Notes under the pieces: model-generated | Database searches by the model: none | Told to the model about the DNA's origin: nothing | The model's input: the letters and a program-made list of their open reading frames with translations, nothing else | Position numbers and translations under genes: made by a program | In this document: piece after piece, positions 14,346-23,025 of the stretch | Layout: each line of letters opens with the position of its first letter | Position numbering within the stretch: the first letter of the stretch is position 1 | From: an uncultured Peptostreptococcus sp. | GTDB taxonomy: Bacteria > Bacillota > Clostridia > Peptostreptococcales > Peptostreptococcaceae | DNA length: 23,093 nt | Assembly (NCBI GenBank): GCA_900759325.1 | Contig: CAAEUW010000031.1 | Location: forward strand, 1 to 23,093 | Direction: 5' to 3'

Positions 14346-14998
14346 TATATTTTGGGATTAGTGGTTTATTGATAAGCCTATTGACAATCAGGTTACTAGA
14401 GGACAGGGGTATAAGGCTAGGCCAGCTAGAAGAAATATCTATACTTGTCTTGGTATCCCTAGGTATTATATACAATATTTGTTTGATTCCTATCCATGGT
14501 CCTGACTCTCTTTTATACATATGCAGGCTAGTTTTTATATTTCCATTTTTGATTTCTATTTCAATAGTTGATGCTGCGACTAGATGGGTATATGATATTG
14601 ATATTTTAGGAGGTATATTGGTTAGCGAACTTATATTTAGCTTGAGAATTTTAGAAAATTTACTTGATAATATAAATAATGTAGATAAAATTGGGCCATT
14701 GCTTTATAATAATATAATAGGTCTTATACTTTTATTTGGTTTATCCTATGGGCTTTATAGGGTGACCAGGGGGATAGGAATGGGAGATGTTCTAACATTT
14801 ACCATGGTTGGAACCATGGGAGGTTTGATAGACTCCTTAATGGTTTTTTTCATGTCCTTTATAAGTGCGGGCCTATATTGTATAGTGATTATGATAATGA
14901 ATAGGATGGATTCAAGTAAAAGGGACGGTTTGATAGCTTTCACTCCGTTTATTTCTATTGGATTTGTAGTGACATATGAAATTATTAAACTTATTTAG
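14336..14998 (+). CDS. A24-type prepilin peptidase, short form
   Basis: A24 aspartyl peptidases cut the leader of prepilins inside the membrane. This 220-aa protein is strongly hydrophobic, with about six or seven membrane segments. The two catalytic aspartates are visible: Asp79 in SIVDAATRWVYD and Asp151 in the GxGD motif RGIGMGDV. It lacks the N-terminal domain with zinc cysteines found in full-length PilD, so it probably has no methyltransferase function. The usual Pro after the first Asp motif (IPD) is replaced by Tyr86. Its ATG overlaps the last 10 nt of pilT, with AAGGAGG at 14319-14325 inside pilT, so the two are translationally coupled and likely work in the same type IV pilus or pseudopilus system. 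Confidence 0.82.
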   Translation: MGLVYFGISGLLISLLTIRLLEDRGIRLGQLEEISILVLVSLGIIYNICLIPIHGPDSLLYICRLVFIFPFLISISIVDAATRWVYDIDILGGILVSELIFSLRILENLLDNINNVDKIGPLLYNNIIGLILLFGLSYGLYRVTRGIGMGDVLTFTMVGTMGGLIDSLMVFFMSFISAGLYCIVIMIMNRMDSSKRDGLIAFTPFISIGFVVTYEIIKLI

Positions 14999-15014
14999 GA
15001 AGGATTAAGAAAAA

Positions 15015-15575
15015 ATGTATATAATAGTGGGGCTAGGTAATCCAGGTAAAAAATACGAGCATACGAGACATAATGCTGGCTTTGATGTCTTGGATATCTT
15101 GGCAGAGGAATATGATATTAAGATTGATAAGATAAAGCACAAGGCTCTGATAGGCGAGGGTAGGATAGGCAGTGAAAAGGTGGTTTTGGTAAAGCCACAG
15201 ACCTATATGAACCTGAGTGGTGAGTCTGTTCAGAGTGTATTCCAGTTTTATAAGGTGGACATGGACCACTTAATTTTAGTATATGATGATATTGACTTAG
15301 ATATAGGTAAGCTAAGAATTAGGAAGAAGGGGAGCGCCGGTTCCCATAATGGTATGAAATCTATAATTAAATGCTTAGGTTCACAGGACTTTCCAAGGAT
15401 TAGGGTGGGTGTATCAAAGCCAGAACCTAATAGGGACTTGGCTGACTTTGTCCTATCTAGGGTTCCTAAAGACCAGGCGGATGATATGAGATCAGGCCTA
15501 GAAAAGGCAGTTAAAACTGTTGAAGAGATCATCAGGACTGATATAGACATGGCCATGAATAAGTATAACGGTTAA
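15015..15575 (+). CDS. pth: peptidyl-tRNA hydrolase
   Basis: Pth releases tRNA from peptidyl-tRNAs that drop off the ribosome, an essential recycling step in the cytoplasm. The 186-aa protein begins with the family start MYIIVGLGNPGKKYEHTRHN, with Asn9 and the catalytic His19. Other hallmarks are KPQTYMNLSGESV, the LVYDDIDLDIGKLRIR block with the catalytic aspartate region, GSAGSHNGMKSI and FPRIRVGVSKP. AGGAAGGA at 14997-15004, 10 nt before the ATG, overlaps the end of the prepilin peptidase gene. In many Firmicutes pth directly follows prs; here the pilT pair lies between them. It is followed 18 nt later by mfd. Confidence 0.98.
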   Translation: MYIIVGLGNPGKKYEHTRHNAGFDVLDILAEEYDIKIDKIKHKALIGEGRIGSEKVVLVKPQTYMNLSGESVQSVFQFYKVDMDHLILVYDDIDLDIGKLRIRKKGSAGSHNGMKSIIKCLGSQDFPRIRVGVSKPEPNRDLADFVLSRVPKDQADDMRSGLEKAVKTVEEIIRTDIDMAMNKYNG

Positions 15576-15593
15576 AGTGTGGTGTTGAGATAA

Positions 15594-18500
15594 ATGGAAG
15601 ATGTACTAATATACCCATTGAAAAATGACAGGGATTATAGTGGTATACTATCTGCCATAAATGGGGAGGGAAATATACATATAAGCGGCCTCCTACCAGT
15701 GAGTAAGCCAAATATGGTATATTCCATATTCAAGGATAGCTCTAGGCAGATGATGTATATAGCTAATACAGAATATGAAGCAAAAAAAATATGTGATGAA
15801 TTAAGTGTATACCTAAACAAGAAGGTAGAGTTTTTAACTACAACTGATATCCTGTTTTACCACTTGGATGCCAGGGATAGGAAGGCAGATGCCAGAAACC
15901 TCAAGACTATCTTGAGACTATTGAAGAAGGAAAAAATAATCCTAGTTACTTCAGTAGAGGCTATAACAAGGAAGTATGTGCCTAAAAAGATAATCCTGGA
16001 CAATATATTCAAGCTAAAGGTAGGCCAAACCATGGATATGCAGGACCTGGCTAGGAGGCTAGTAGACCTAGGCTACCAGAGGGTCAGTAAGGTTGAAGGT
16101 TTTGGTCAGTTTAGTATGAGGGGTGGCATAATAGATGTATTTACACTTATGTATAATTTCCCATTGAGGTTGGAATTCTTTGATGATGAGATAGATTCTA
16201 TCAGGGAGTTTGATATATACTCACAGAAGTCCATCGATAAGTTCAAGAGTGTTACTATTACACCATCAAGGGATTTTATATATCCTGATGATGTAGGTGG
16301 TGCAGTAGAAAAGATCAGGGCTGAGGTAAATGATATTACCGACTCTGATGTCTTTAGGAATATGGAAAAGATAGGGGCCAAGGAATATTTTGATGGTCTT
16401 GAAAACTATATAGATTATATGTATGATGGCCAGGATAAGAGCCTTTTCGAGTACCTGGCAGATGACGCCCTTATATTTATAGATGATATATCCAGGTATA
16501 AGGAGAGGTTTAAGAATATCCATTCAGAATTCAAGGACAAGTATATGCTTAACCTTGAGAGAGGACTGGCCATAAGGGGCCAGGGCAATCTCCTTTATTC
16601 TCTGAGTGACTCAATACACTGGATGGGTGACAGGAAGCTGATAGTAAATTCCCTCTTAAACAAGCCAGTCAACGATATGAATATTCAGCACGACTTTAAT
16701 ATTGATACTAGGGAGGTACCTAGCTATAGTGGTAGGATAGACATGTTTGTTGAGGATGTCAAGAGATTGAGACATGCTGGCTACAAGCTGGTTATAGCTG
16801 CGGCCACAAATGATAGGGCCAAGAAGCTATCGAATATGCTAAATGACAATGATATAGATAATATTTACACTTCGAAGAGGGACTTAGAGATAAGGACATC
16901 CCAGGTGGTTGTCTTGGCTGCCAATATTGGCCAGGGCTTTCAGTATCCTTCAATCAAGTTCCAAGTGATTACTGATAGAGAGATGCTAGGAGCCAACAAG
17001 CAGGGGAAGAAGTCAAAGGCCAAGAAAAAAGCCAAGGCAAATTCGTCAAAGATAGATTCCTTCTTAGACTTGAAGATTGGCGACTATGTTGTCCACGAAA
17101 ATAGTGGTGTAGGCAAGTATACTGGAATAGAGCAAATAAGTGTCAATAATATAAAGAGAGACTACCTAAAGGTAGTTTATCAAGGAGGAGACAACCTCTA
17201 TGTACCTATAGACCAGATGGACAAGGTCCAGAAGTATATAGGTGGAGATGTAGAAAGGGTCAAATTAAATAAATTGGGCAGTCAGGACTGGTCCAAGGCC
17301 AAGCGCAAGGTAAAGAAAGAAATAGAGGATATGACTAAGGAGTTGATAGATCTTTATGCCAAGCGTGAGGCAAGAAAGGGCTATAGGTTTTCTAAGGATA
17401 CCCTGTGGCAGGCTGAATTTGAAGAAAAATTCCCTTTCCAGGAAACTGATGACCAGCTAAAGGCTATTAAGGATGCCAAGAGGGATATGGAGTCCGGCAA
17501 GGCTATGGACAGGTTGATATGCGGTGACGTTGGTTACGGTAAAACTGAAGTAGCTATAAGGGCAATCTTCAAGGCTGTCATGGATGGCAAGCAGGTAGCA
17601 GTCCTAGTGCCAACTACAATCTTGGCCCAGCAGCACTATAATACCTTTGTGGAAAGGTTTGAAGACTACCCAATCAGGGTAGAGGTCTTGTCCAGGTTTA
17701 AGACAGCCAAGCAGCAGAAGGATGTAATCAAGGATGCTAAGAAGGGACTCGTCGATGTATTGATTGGTACCCATAGGATAGTATCCAAGGATATAGACAT
17801 GCCAAAGCTAGGCCTGGTAGTTGTGGACGAGGAGCAGAGGTTTGGTGTAAGGCACAAGGAGTCCTTGAAGAAGATTAAGGCTAACGTTGATGTCTTGACC
17901 CTATCGGCTACACCGATACCAAGAACCCTACACATGTCCCTAAGTGGAATAAGGGATATGTCGATTATAGAGGAGCCACCACAAGAGAGGTACCCTGTAA
18001 TGACCTATGTTACAGAGGCCAAGGACAGTATTATCCAGGATGAAATCCAGAGAGAATTGACTAGGGCTGGCCAAGTCTTCTTTGTATATAATAGGGTGGA
18101 GGGCATAGATGAAATGGCTGCAAGGATTAGGAGACTGGTTCCAGATGCCAAGGTGGGGGTTGCCCATGGTAGGATGTCTTCTAACCAACTAGAAAATACG
18201 ATTTTGTCCTTCTTATCAAAGGAGTTTGACGTATTAGTCTGTACAACTATTATTGAGACGGGCATGGATATAGCCAATGCCAATACCATGATTATATATG
18301 ATGCAGATAAGATGGGCTTGTCCCAGCTCTACCAGCTAAGGGGTAGGGTTGGAAGGTCTACAAGACAGGGCTATGCCTACCTGATGTATGAAAGAAACAA
18401 GGTACTAAGTGAGGTTGCTGAAAAGAGGCTAAAGGCCATCAAGGAGTTCACAGAATTCGGATCTGGCTTCAAGGTTGCTATGCGTGATCTTGAAATAAGA

Positions 18501-18992
18501 GGAGCAGGAGATGTTCTGGGAGCCCAGCAGCATGGTCATATGGCTGTAATAGGCTATGAACTCTATGTCAAGATGCTCAACCAGGCCATTGCTAAGGTCA
18601 AGGGCCAAGAAATTGAAGAAAATGTGGATGTAGAGATAGATCTAACAGTAAATGCCTTTATACCATCTACCTATATAGAAGATGAAATGATAAAATTAGA
18701 AATGTACAAGAAGATCGCTGCTATTGATAGCAAGGAAGATATGTATGAGGTAGAGGAAGAATTAGAGGATAGATTTTCAGATATACCTAAGGAAACTCAG
18801 ACACTTCTGAAGATAGCTTATGCTAAGAGCTTGTGTAGGAAGTTGAAGATAGAAAAAGTAAAGCAGACAGGAAATACCCTAGACCTGGCACCACTTACCA
18901 AGTATGAGACCAACGAGGTCGACGGCCTGGAAATAGTGGAGGAGCTGCTGGTAATGCTAGAGGGATTCTGTCAAAACATGAAGAAAAACTAA
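15594..18992 (+). CDS. mfd: transcription-repair coupling factor
   Basis: Mfd is a large DNA translocase that pushes stalled RNA polymerase off the template and recruits UvrA for nucleotide excision repair. The 1132-aa protein has all expected parts. The N-terminal UvrB-like region includes the QRVSKVEGFGQFSMRGGIID block. The RNA polymerase-interacting CarD-like domain begins at about 492 (DLKIGDYVVHENSGVGKY). The helicase core has Walker A GDVGYGKTE (residues 644-652), the DEEQ box (745-748), LSATPIPRTLH, then TTIIETGMDI and QLYQLRGRVGRS. The C-terminal regulatory domain follows from about residue 980. The ribosome binding site is weak (GTGGTG, TTGAGA), so translation may depend on pth, 18 nt upstream. 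No frameshift was seen. Confidence 0.98.
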   Translation: MEDVLIYPLKNDRDYSGILSAINGEGNIHISGLLPVSKPNMVYSIFKDSSRQMMYIANTEYEAKKICDELSVYLNKKVEFLTTTDILFYHLDARDRKADARNLKTILRLLKKEKIILVTSVEAITRKYVPKKIILDNIFKLKVGQTMDMQDLARRLVDLGYQRVSKVEGFGQFSMRGGIIDVFTLMYNFPLRLEFFDDEIDSIREFDIYSQKSIDKFKSVTITPSRDFIYPDDVGGAVEKIRAEVNDITDSDVFRNMEKIGAKEYFDGLENYIDYMYDGQDKSLFEYLADDALIFIDDISRYKERFKNIHSEFKDKYMLNLERGLAIRGQGNLLYSLSDSIHWMGDRKLIVNSLLNKPVNDMNIQHDFNIDTREVPSYSGRIDMFVEDVKRLRHAGYKLVIAAATNDRAKKLSNMLNDNDIDNIYTSKRDLEIRTSQVVVLAANIGQGFQYPSIKFQVITDREMLGANKQGKKSKAKKKAKANSSKIDSFLDLKIGDYVVHENSGVGKYTGIEQISVNNIKRDYLKVVYQGGDNLYVPIDQMDKVQKYIGGDVERVKLNKLGSQDWSKAKRKVKKEIEDMTKELIDLYAKREARKGYRFSKDTLWQAEFEEKFPFQETDDQLKAIKDAKRDMESGKAMDRLICGDVGYGKTEVAIRAIFKAVMDGKQVAVLVPTTILAQQHYNTFVERFEDYPIRVEVLSRFKTAKQQKDVIKDAKKGLVDVLIGTHRIVSKDIDMPKLGLVVVDEEQRFGVRHKESLKKIKANVDVLTLSATPIPRTLHMSLSGIRDMSIIEEPPQERYPVMTYVTEAKDSIIQDEIQRELTRAGQVFFVYNRVEGIDEMAARIRRLVPDAKVGVAHGRMSSNQLENTILSFLSKEFDVLVCTTIIETGMDIANANTMIIYDADKMGLSQLYQLRGRVGRSTRQGYAYLMYERNKVLSEVAEKRLKAIKEFTEFGSGFKVAMRDLEIRGAGDVLGAQQHGHMAVIGYELYVKMLNQAIAKVKGQEIEENVDVEIDLTVNAFIPSTYIEDEMIKLEMYKKIAAIDSKEDMYEVEEELEDRFSDIPKETQTLLKIAYAKSLCRKLKIEKVKQTGNTLDLAPLTKYETNEVDGLEIVEELLVMLEGFCQNMKKN

Positions 18993-19014
18993 AAAAAACT
19001 AGGAGGATTGTAAA

Positions 19015-20064
19015 TTGAAAAAAGTATTAGCAATTTTATTAGCTGCAGTAGTGGGAATATCTACAGTGGCGTGTTCAAGTGATGATGTAGCATCTGTTGA
19101 TGGAAAGGGAATCTCAAAGACAGAATATACTAACCAGTTAAAGTTCACTAAGTTAATGTATGAAATGCAGTATGGTGACAAGGTTTGGGACCAGATGAAG
19201 GCCCAGGATAAGAACTACGAAGATACTATCAAGAAGAATGTTCTTGAGTCTATGGTAAAGACTAATGTTTACTTAAGCTATGCAGAAAAGAATAATATAA
19301 AGCCAGATTCAAAGATTTTAAGCCAGTACAAAAAGCAGAACAAGGCTATTTTTGAAAATGCAAAGTCAAAGGAAAAGTTTAAAAAGGCAGGTCTAGACCA
19401 GGCCTTCATGGACAAGTATTCTGAACAGGCTGCTACACTAGCAAGTCTTTCAACATTCTTACAGAAGAAGTCTGCCCCATCAGAGGAAGAGATAAAGGCT
19501 AAGTTCAAGACAGTAGGAGATAAGGTGGATGCTTCTCACATCTTAATCAAGACTATAGATGACAACAACAAGCCTCTTTCAGCTGAAAAGAAGGCAGAAG
19601 CCAAAAAGAAGGCTGAAGATGTTTACAAGCAGGTTAAGGCTGGAGGAGACTTCGCTGAATTGGCTAAGAAGTACTCTCAGGATACAGGAAGTGCTGCAAA
19701 TGGTGGATCTCTAGGTGAATTTGGTAAGGGCCAGATGGTTCCTGCTTTCGAAAAGGCAGCATTTGCCCTTAAGGAAGGGGAAGTATCTCCAATAGTAGAA
19801 ACACAGTATGGTTACCATATTATCAAGCTTAACAAGAAGATAAAGGCTGACTATGAAAAGAGTAAGGCTGAAATTAAGGCAAGTCTTACAAGTGAAAAGC
19901 TTCAGAAACTAGTTGAAGAAATCGTAAAGGGAACTAAGACTGAAAAGCATGAAGACAAGATTAAGGATATTCCTTTCGGTGATACAGTAGCTTCAAGCGA
20001 AAAGAAGACTGAAGAAAAAAAATCAGATGAAAAGAAGACTGATGACAAGAAATCAGATAAGTAG
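19015..20064 (+). CDS. prsA: PrsA-type foldase lipoprotein (peptidyl-prolyl isomerase)
   Basis: This extracytoplasmic lipoprotein helps secreted proteins fold. It starts with TTG at 19015: AGGAGGA (19001-19007) is 7 nt upstream, no ATG occurs until about residue 45, and the signal peptide requires this start. The signal is MKKVLAILLAAVVGISTVAC, with lipidated Cys20. A SurA/PrsA-like helical region follows, then a parvulin domain at about 175-270 (VDASHILIKT, GGDFAELAKKYSQDTGSA, GGSLGEFGKGQMVPAF, ETQYGYHIIKL). The tail at about 325-349 is a lysine-rich repeat. Codons look more optimised than in neighbours (many AAG, GAA), suggesting high expression. The strong terminator downstream closes the transcript. 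Annotation as peptidylprolyl isomerase is equally valid. Confidence 0.94.
   Translation: MKKVLAILLAAVVGISTVACSSDDVASVDGKGISKTEYTNQLKFTKLMYEMQYGDKVWDQMKAQDKNYEDTIKKNVLESMVKTNVYLSYAEKNNIKPDSKILSQYKKQNKAIFENAKSKEKFKKAGLDQAFMDKYSEQAATLASLSTFLQKKSAPSEEEIKAKFKTVGDKVDASHILIKTIDDNNKPLSAEKKAEAKKKAEDVYKQVKAGGDFAELAKKYSQDTGSAANGGSLGEFGKGQMVPAFEKAAFALKEGEVSPIVETQYGYHIIKLNKKIKADYEKSKAEIKASLTSEKLQKLVEEIVKGTKTEKHEDKIKDIPFGDTVASSEKKTEEKKSDEKKTDDKKSDK
19999..20058 (+). repeat. 15-bp tandem repeats coding the PrsA lysine-rich tail
   Basis: Four 15-bp units starting at 19999, 20014, 20029 and 20044 encode EKKTE, EKKSD, EKKTD and DKKSD. The alternation of AAGACT and TCAGAT endings gives a 30-bp higher-order period, a sign of duplication of a two-unit block. 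Confidence 0.75.
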
Positions 20065-20080
20065 GTCTATTTAATAATAT

Positions 20081-20123
20081 AAATAGTCTTGGGAGAAATA
20101 AATTTCTCCCAAGACTATTTTTT
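20081..20123 (+). terminator. strong terminator after prsA
   Basis: AAATAGTCTTGGGAGAAAT (20081-20099) is exactly complementary to 20102-20120, giving an 18-bp stem with a loop of about 4 nt, followed by a T run to 20123. The A-rich left flank also makes it usable on the other strand. Confidence 0.95.
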
Positions 20124-20220
20124 AATTGTGCTGCTGATAGAAGCCTATGCAGAATTTGGAAAAAAGATTAATATGTATACAAAAGTTTTTCTATACAGTT
20201 AAAGAAAAATTAATAATCTG

Positions 20221-20229
20221 TGATATAAT
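20221..20229 (+). promoter_or_regulatory. extended -10 promoter of the spoVB-like gene
   Basis: TGaTATAAT (20221-20229), with no -35 match 17 nt upstream. The start would fall near 20236, leaving a leader of about 110 nt in which no structure stands out. Confidence 0.55.
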
Positions 20230-20345
20230 ATAGTTTGAATTAGTATGAAAAGTTGCTTGACTACAAGTAAATTGAATATAGAACTAGGTACTTTTTAGGT
20301 TTAGGAGCCTGGATAGGTATAGACAATAAAGTTATGGAGGAAATA

Positions 20346-21968
20346 ATGGGAGCACAAGAGAAAAAAAGTAATAAATTTATTAAGGGAACCCTGATACTAG
20401 GGGCTGCAGGAGTAATAATTAAGCTATTAGGAGCGGTATTTAGAATACCTCTAGGATCCTTGATAGGATCTGAGGGGATGGGCTACTACCAGACAGCCTA
20501 CCCTGTATATGCCTTGTTCTTAACCCTTGCTACAGCAGGCTTTCCAACTGCTATAGCCAAGTTGGTATCCGAACAGGTAGCCCTAGGTAATCACAAGGGG
20601 GCCAATGAGATATTCAAGATAACCCATATTATGCTTTTTGCTACGGGACTTGTTATGTTTATAGTCCTATTCTTTGGGGCGGACTTTATAGTTACTAATG
20701 TCCAGCATAATCCAAGTGCAGTTACAGCCATGAGGGCTATTGCACCTGCCTTGCTGATTGTGCCATCCATGTCTGCTTACCGTGGTTACTACCAGGGCTA
20801 CCAGCAGATGAGTAGAATTGCCATATCACAGATATTCGAGCAGGTCTTTAGGGTCTTTCTAGGTCTAGGTCTGGCCTATGTACTTATGAAGCAGTTTGGA
20901 CCTAAGATGGGTGCTGCTGGTGGTATTTCAGGCGCTACTATAGGTGCCTTTGCATCATTCTTATTCTTGGTCCTAGTATACCTAAAGGACACAAAGAAGA
21001 GAAAAGCAATGATTTCTAATAGTGTTGGCTATATAAAGAAGCCTACTGGTGAGATCGTTGAGAATATACTTTGGGTAGTTCTTCCTATAAGTATAGGTGC
21101 ATGTATAATGCCATTGGTAAATGTTGTTGATTCAGTTATAGTTATAATGAGACTTAAGGTTGCTGGCTATACACTATTATCTGCCAACTCGCTTTTTGGT
21201 CAGTTGACAGGCATGTCTATGCCGATTATAGCTATGCCTATGGTATTTACTACAGCAATAGGTATGAGTTTGGTGCCAGCTATTTCAGAATCATATGCCT
21301 TGAAGGACTATGAACATGCAAGGCACAATGCCAAGCTGGCTATAAAGATTACCCTATTATTGTTACTACCATGTGCCTTTGGATTGGCATCATTGTCTAC
21401 ACCGATAATGGCCCTATTATTCCCAAAGCAGACAGGTGTTACCCTGGGTATGATCTTGTTTACCCTGTCACCAGCCTGTATATTCCTAGGTCTACTTTAT
21501 ACCTTTAACGGTATATTGCAGGGAATGGGTAAGCCAATGGTTCCTGTCGTGGCCCTTCTATGTGGTATAGTAGGTAAGATAATAGTAAGCTACGTATTGA
21601 CAGCAATACCATCAATAAATATCCTGGGCTCAGCCTTTGGTACCCTAGTATCATATGTAATAGCTGCAGCCATTGAATACATATACATAAAGAGGTCGCT
21701 AAAGCTACAGTTCAACCAGATGGAATTCTTTATAAAGCCACTTCTAGTGGTTATGTTGATGTTCGTGGCAGCTAGGCTATCATATACAGGAATGACAATC
21801 TTCTTGAATCCTAAGATAGCTACCCTAATAGCCATATCTATAGGTGGACTAGTATATATCTTTGGTATCCTAGGCTTTGGAGGTATTACTCAGGAAGAAA
21901 TCCTAGCCATGCCAAAGGGCGAAAAGCTTCTTGCCAAGCTAAAAAAATATAGGTTGATAAGGGGTTAG
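20346..21968 (+). CDS. SpoVB/MurJ-like lipid II or polysaccharide flippase
   Basis: This 540-aa integral membrane protein belongs to the MOP superfamily (SpoVB/YtgP type), which moves lipid-linked wall precursors across the membrane. It opens with KKSNKFIKGTLILGAAGVIIKLLGAVFRIPLGSL (in parts: FIKGTLILGAAGV, LLGAVFRIPLG) and GYYQTAYPVYALFLTLATAGFPTAIAKLVSE, both family hallmarks, then AYRGYYQGYQQMSRIAISQIFEQVFRV. About 14 membrane segments are visible. I prefer ATG 20346, since GGAGG (20336-20340) lies 5 nt before it; an ATG at 20334 would sit upstream of that site and has none of its own. Sporulation cannot be concluded: a vegetative MurJ-type role is equally likely. yabN follows 4 nt later, so they form an operon. 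Confidence 0.93.
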   Translation: MGAQEKKSNKFIKGTLILGAAGVIIKLLGAVFRIPLGSLIGSEGMGYYQTAYPVYALFLTLATAGFPTAIAKLVSEQVALGNHKGANEIFKITHIMLFATGLVMFIVLFFGADFIVTNVQHNPSAVTAMRAIAPALLIVPSMSAYRGYYQGYQQMSRIAISQIFEQVFRVFLGLGLAYVLMKQFGPKMGAAGGISGATIGAFASFLFLVLVYLKDTKKRKAMISNSVGYIKKPTGEIVENILWVVLPISIGACIMPLVNVVDSVIVIMRLKVAGYTLLSANSLFGQLTGMSMPIIAMPMVFTTAIGMSLVPAISESYALKDYEHARHNAKLAIKITLLLLLPCAFGLASLSTPIMALLFPKQTGVTLGMILFTLSPACIFLGLLYTFNGILQGMGKPMVPVVALLCGIVGKIIVSYVLTAIPSINILGSAFGTLVSYVIAAAIEYIYIKRSLKLQFNQMEFFIKPLLVVMLMFVAARLSYTGMTIFLNPKIATLIAISIGGLVYIFGILGFGGITQEEILAMPKGEKLLAKLKKYRLIRG

Positions 21969-21972
21969 GCTT

Positions 21973-22986
21973 ATGGCTCTTAGTGTTATAGGTTTGGGAG
22001 CTGGAGATATATCACAGATAAGTTATGGGGCAATGGAGCTCTTGAAATCTGGTAGGCCAGTCTACCTAAGAACTGAAAAACATCCTATTGTGGACCTTTT
22101 GGATATAGAGTATAGGTCTTTTGATCAATACTATGATAGTAAGGAAGCCTTTGAAGAGGTTTATGAATCTATAGCTAGGGAAATAGTTGACCTAGCTAGG
22201 GACAATGATATAGTATATGCTGTACCAGGCCACCCTAGAGTGGCCGAGTCTACGGTAGGGCTAATTGAAAAATATGCCCTTGAAGAGGGAATAGACATAG
22301 AAATTATACCTTCTATGAGCTTTATAGATGCCATGTACAATTACCTGGGCTTCGACCCAGCAGATGGCTTTAGGCTCCTGGATGCCTTTACTATGGACAA
22401 GGTCAACCTAAATGACCAGGCTAATATAATAGTTACCCAGGTATATGATAGGTATATAGCCTCAAATGTGAAGCTTGCCTTGATGGAATACTACCAGGAT
22501 GACCAGGAGGTATGGATAGTAAGTGGAGCGGGTGTAAAGGGTCTCGAAAGAAAGACTAGGCTGGCCCTATACGACCTAGATAGTCAGGATAATGAATTTG
22601 ACCACCTGACCAGTGTATACATACCTAAGTCTGATGCAAGGTCAGACCAGGGAAGGAGGTACAAGTCTCTAGAGGATATAATAAAGGGGCTTGAGGATGA
22701 TGAGCTGGAGGAATCCTTAAGGATGCTAGATGAGAAGCTACTTAAGGCTGGTCTAGAACTAAGTAAGACTACAAAAGATTTCTATGGGGATATACTTAAT
22801 AGGATGGTTGGTATATGCAAAAAGGCAGAAGAAGACCTTGATTTGGACTTTGATCTTATGCTAGAAGACCTATCCAACCTTATTTATGCCCTAGTCCTTA
22901 TATCGAAGCTGGGAAGTAAAGATGGTTATTTCGACCTAGATGAGCTAGCAAATATGGCATATTTTTCCTATTTTAATCATGAATAA
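21973..22986 (+). CDS. YabN-type protein: tetrapyrrole methylase-like domain with a reduced MazG-like end
   Basis: The N-terminal part, about residues 1-220, is the SAM-dependent tetrapyrrole (corrin/porphyrin) methylase-like domain of YabN/MazG proteins: VIGLGAGDI (5-13), RTEKHP (33-38), VYAVPGHPRVAES (81-93), IIPSMSFIDA and ending TSVYIPKSD. In typical YabN (about 490 aa) a full MazG nucleoside triphosphate pyrophosphohydrolase domain with a CPWD motif and EExxE/ExxD metal ligands follows. Here only about 115 residues remain; they are acidic and helical, end MLEDLSNLIYALVLISK then DELANMAYFSYF, and lack CPWD and the metal ligands. The position after spoVB matches yabN. The hydrolase is probably inactive or lost; the methylase-like part may be the functional piece. 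The stop is followed by a gap and the next promoter. Confidence 0.83.
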   Translation: MALSVIGLGAGDISQISYGAMELLKSGRPVYLRTEKHPIVDLLDIEYRSFDQYYDSKEAFEEVYESIAREIVDLARDNDIVYAVPGHPRVAESTVGLIEKYALEEGIDIEIIPSMSFIDAMYNYLGFDPADGFRLLDAFTMDKVNLNDQANIIVTQVYDRYIASNVKLALMEYYQDDQEVWIVSGAGVKGLERKTRLALYDLDSQDNEFDHLTSVYIPKSDARSDQGRRYKSLEDIIKGLEDDELEESLRMLDEKLLKAGLELSKTTKDFYGDILNRMVGICKKAEEDLDLDFDLMLEDLSNLIYALVLISKLGSKDGYFDLDELANMAYFSYFNHE

Positions 22987-23025
22987 GTGGTCTTTAACTT
23001 GAAAATTGTAAAAAAAAGATAAAAA

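Noticed and set aside
20334..20345. ATG start for the spoVB-like gene
   Set aside because: The GGAGG site lies downstream of this ATG and correctly positions the ATG at 20346.
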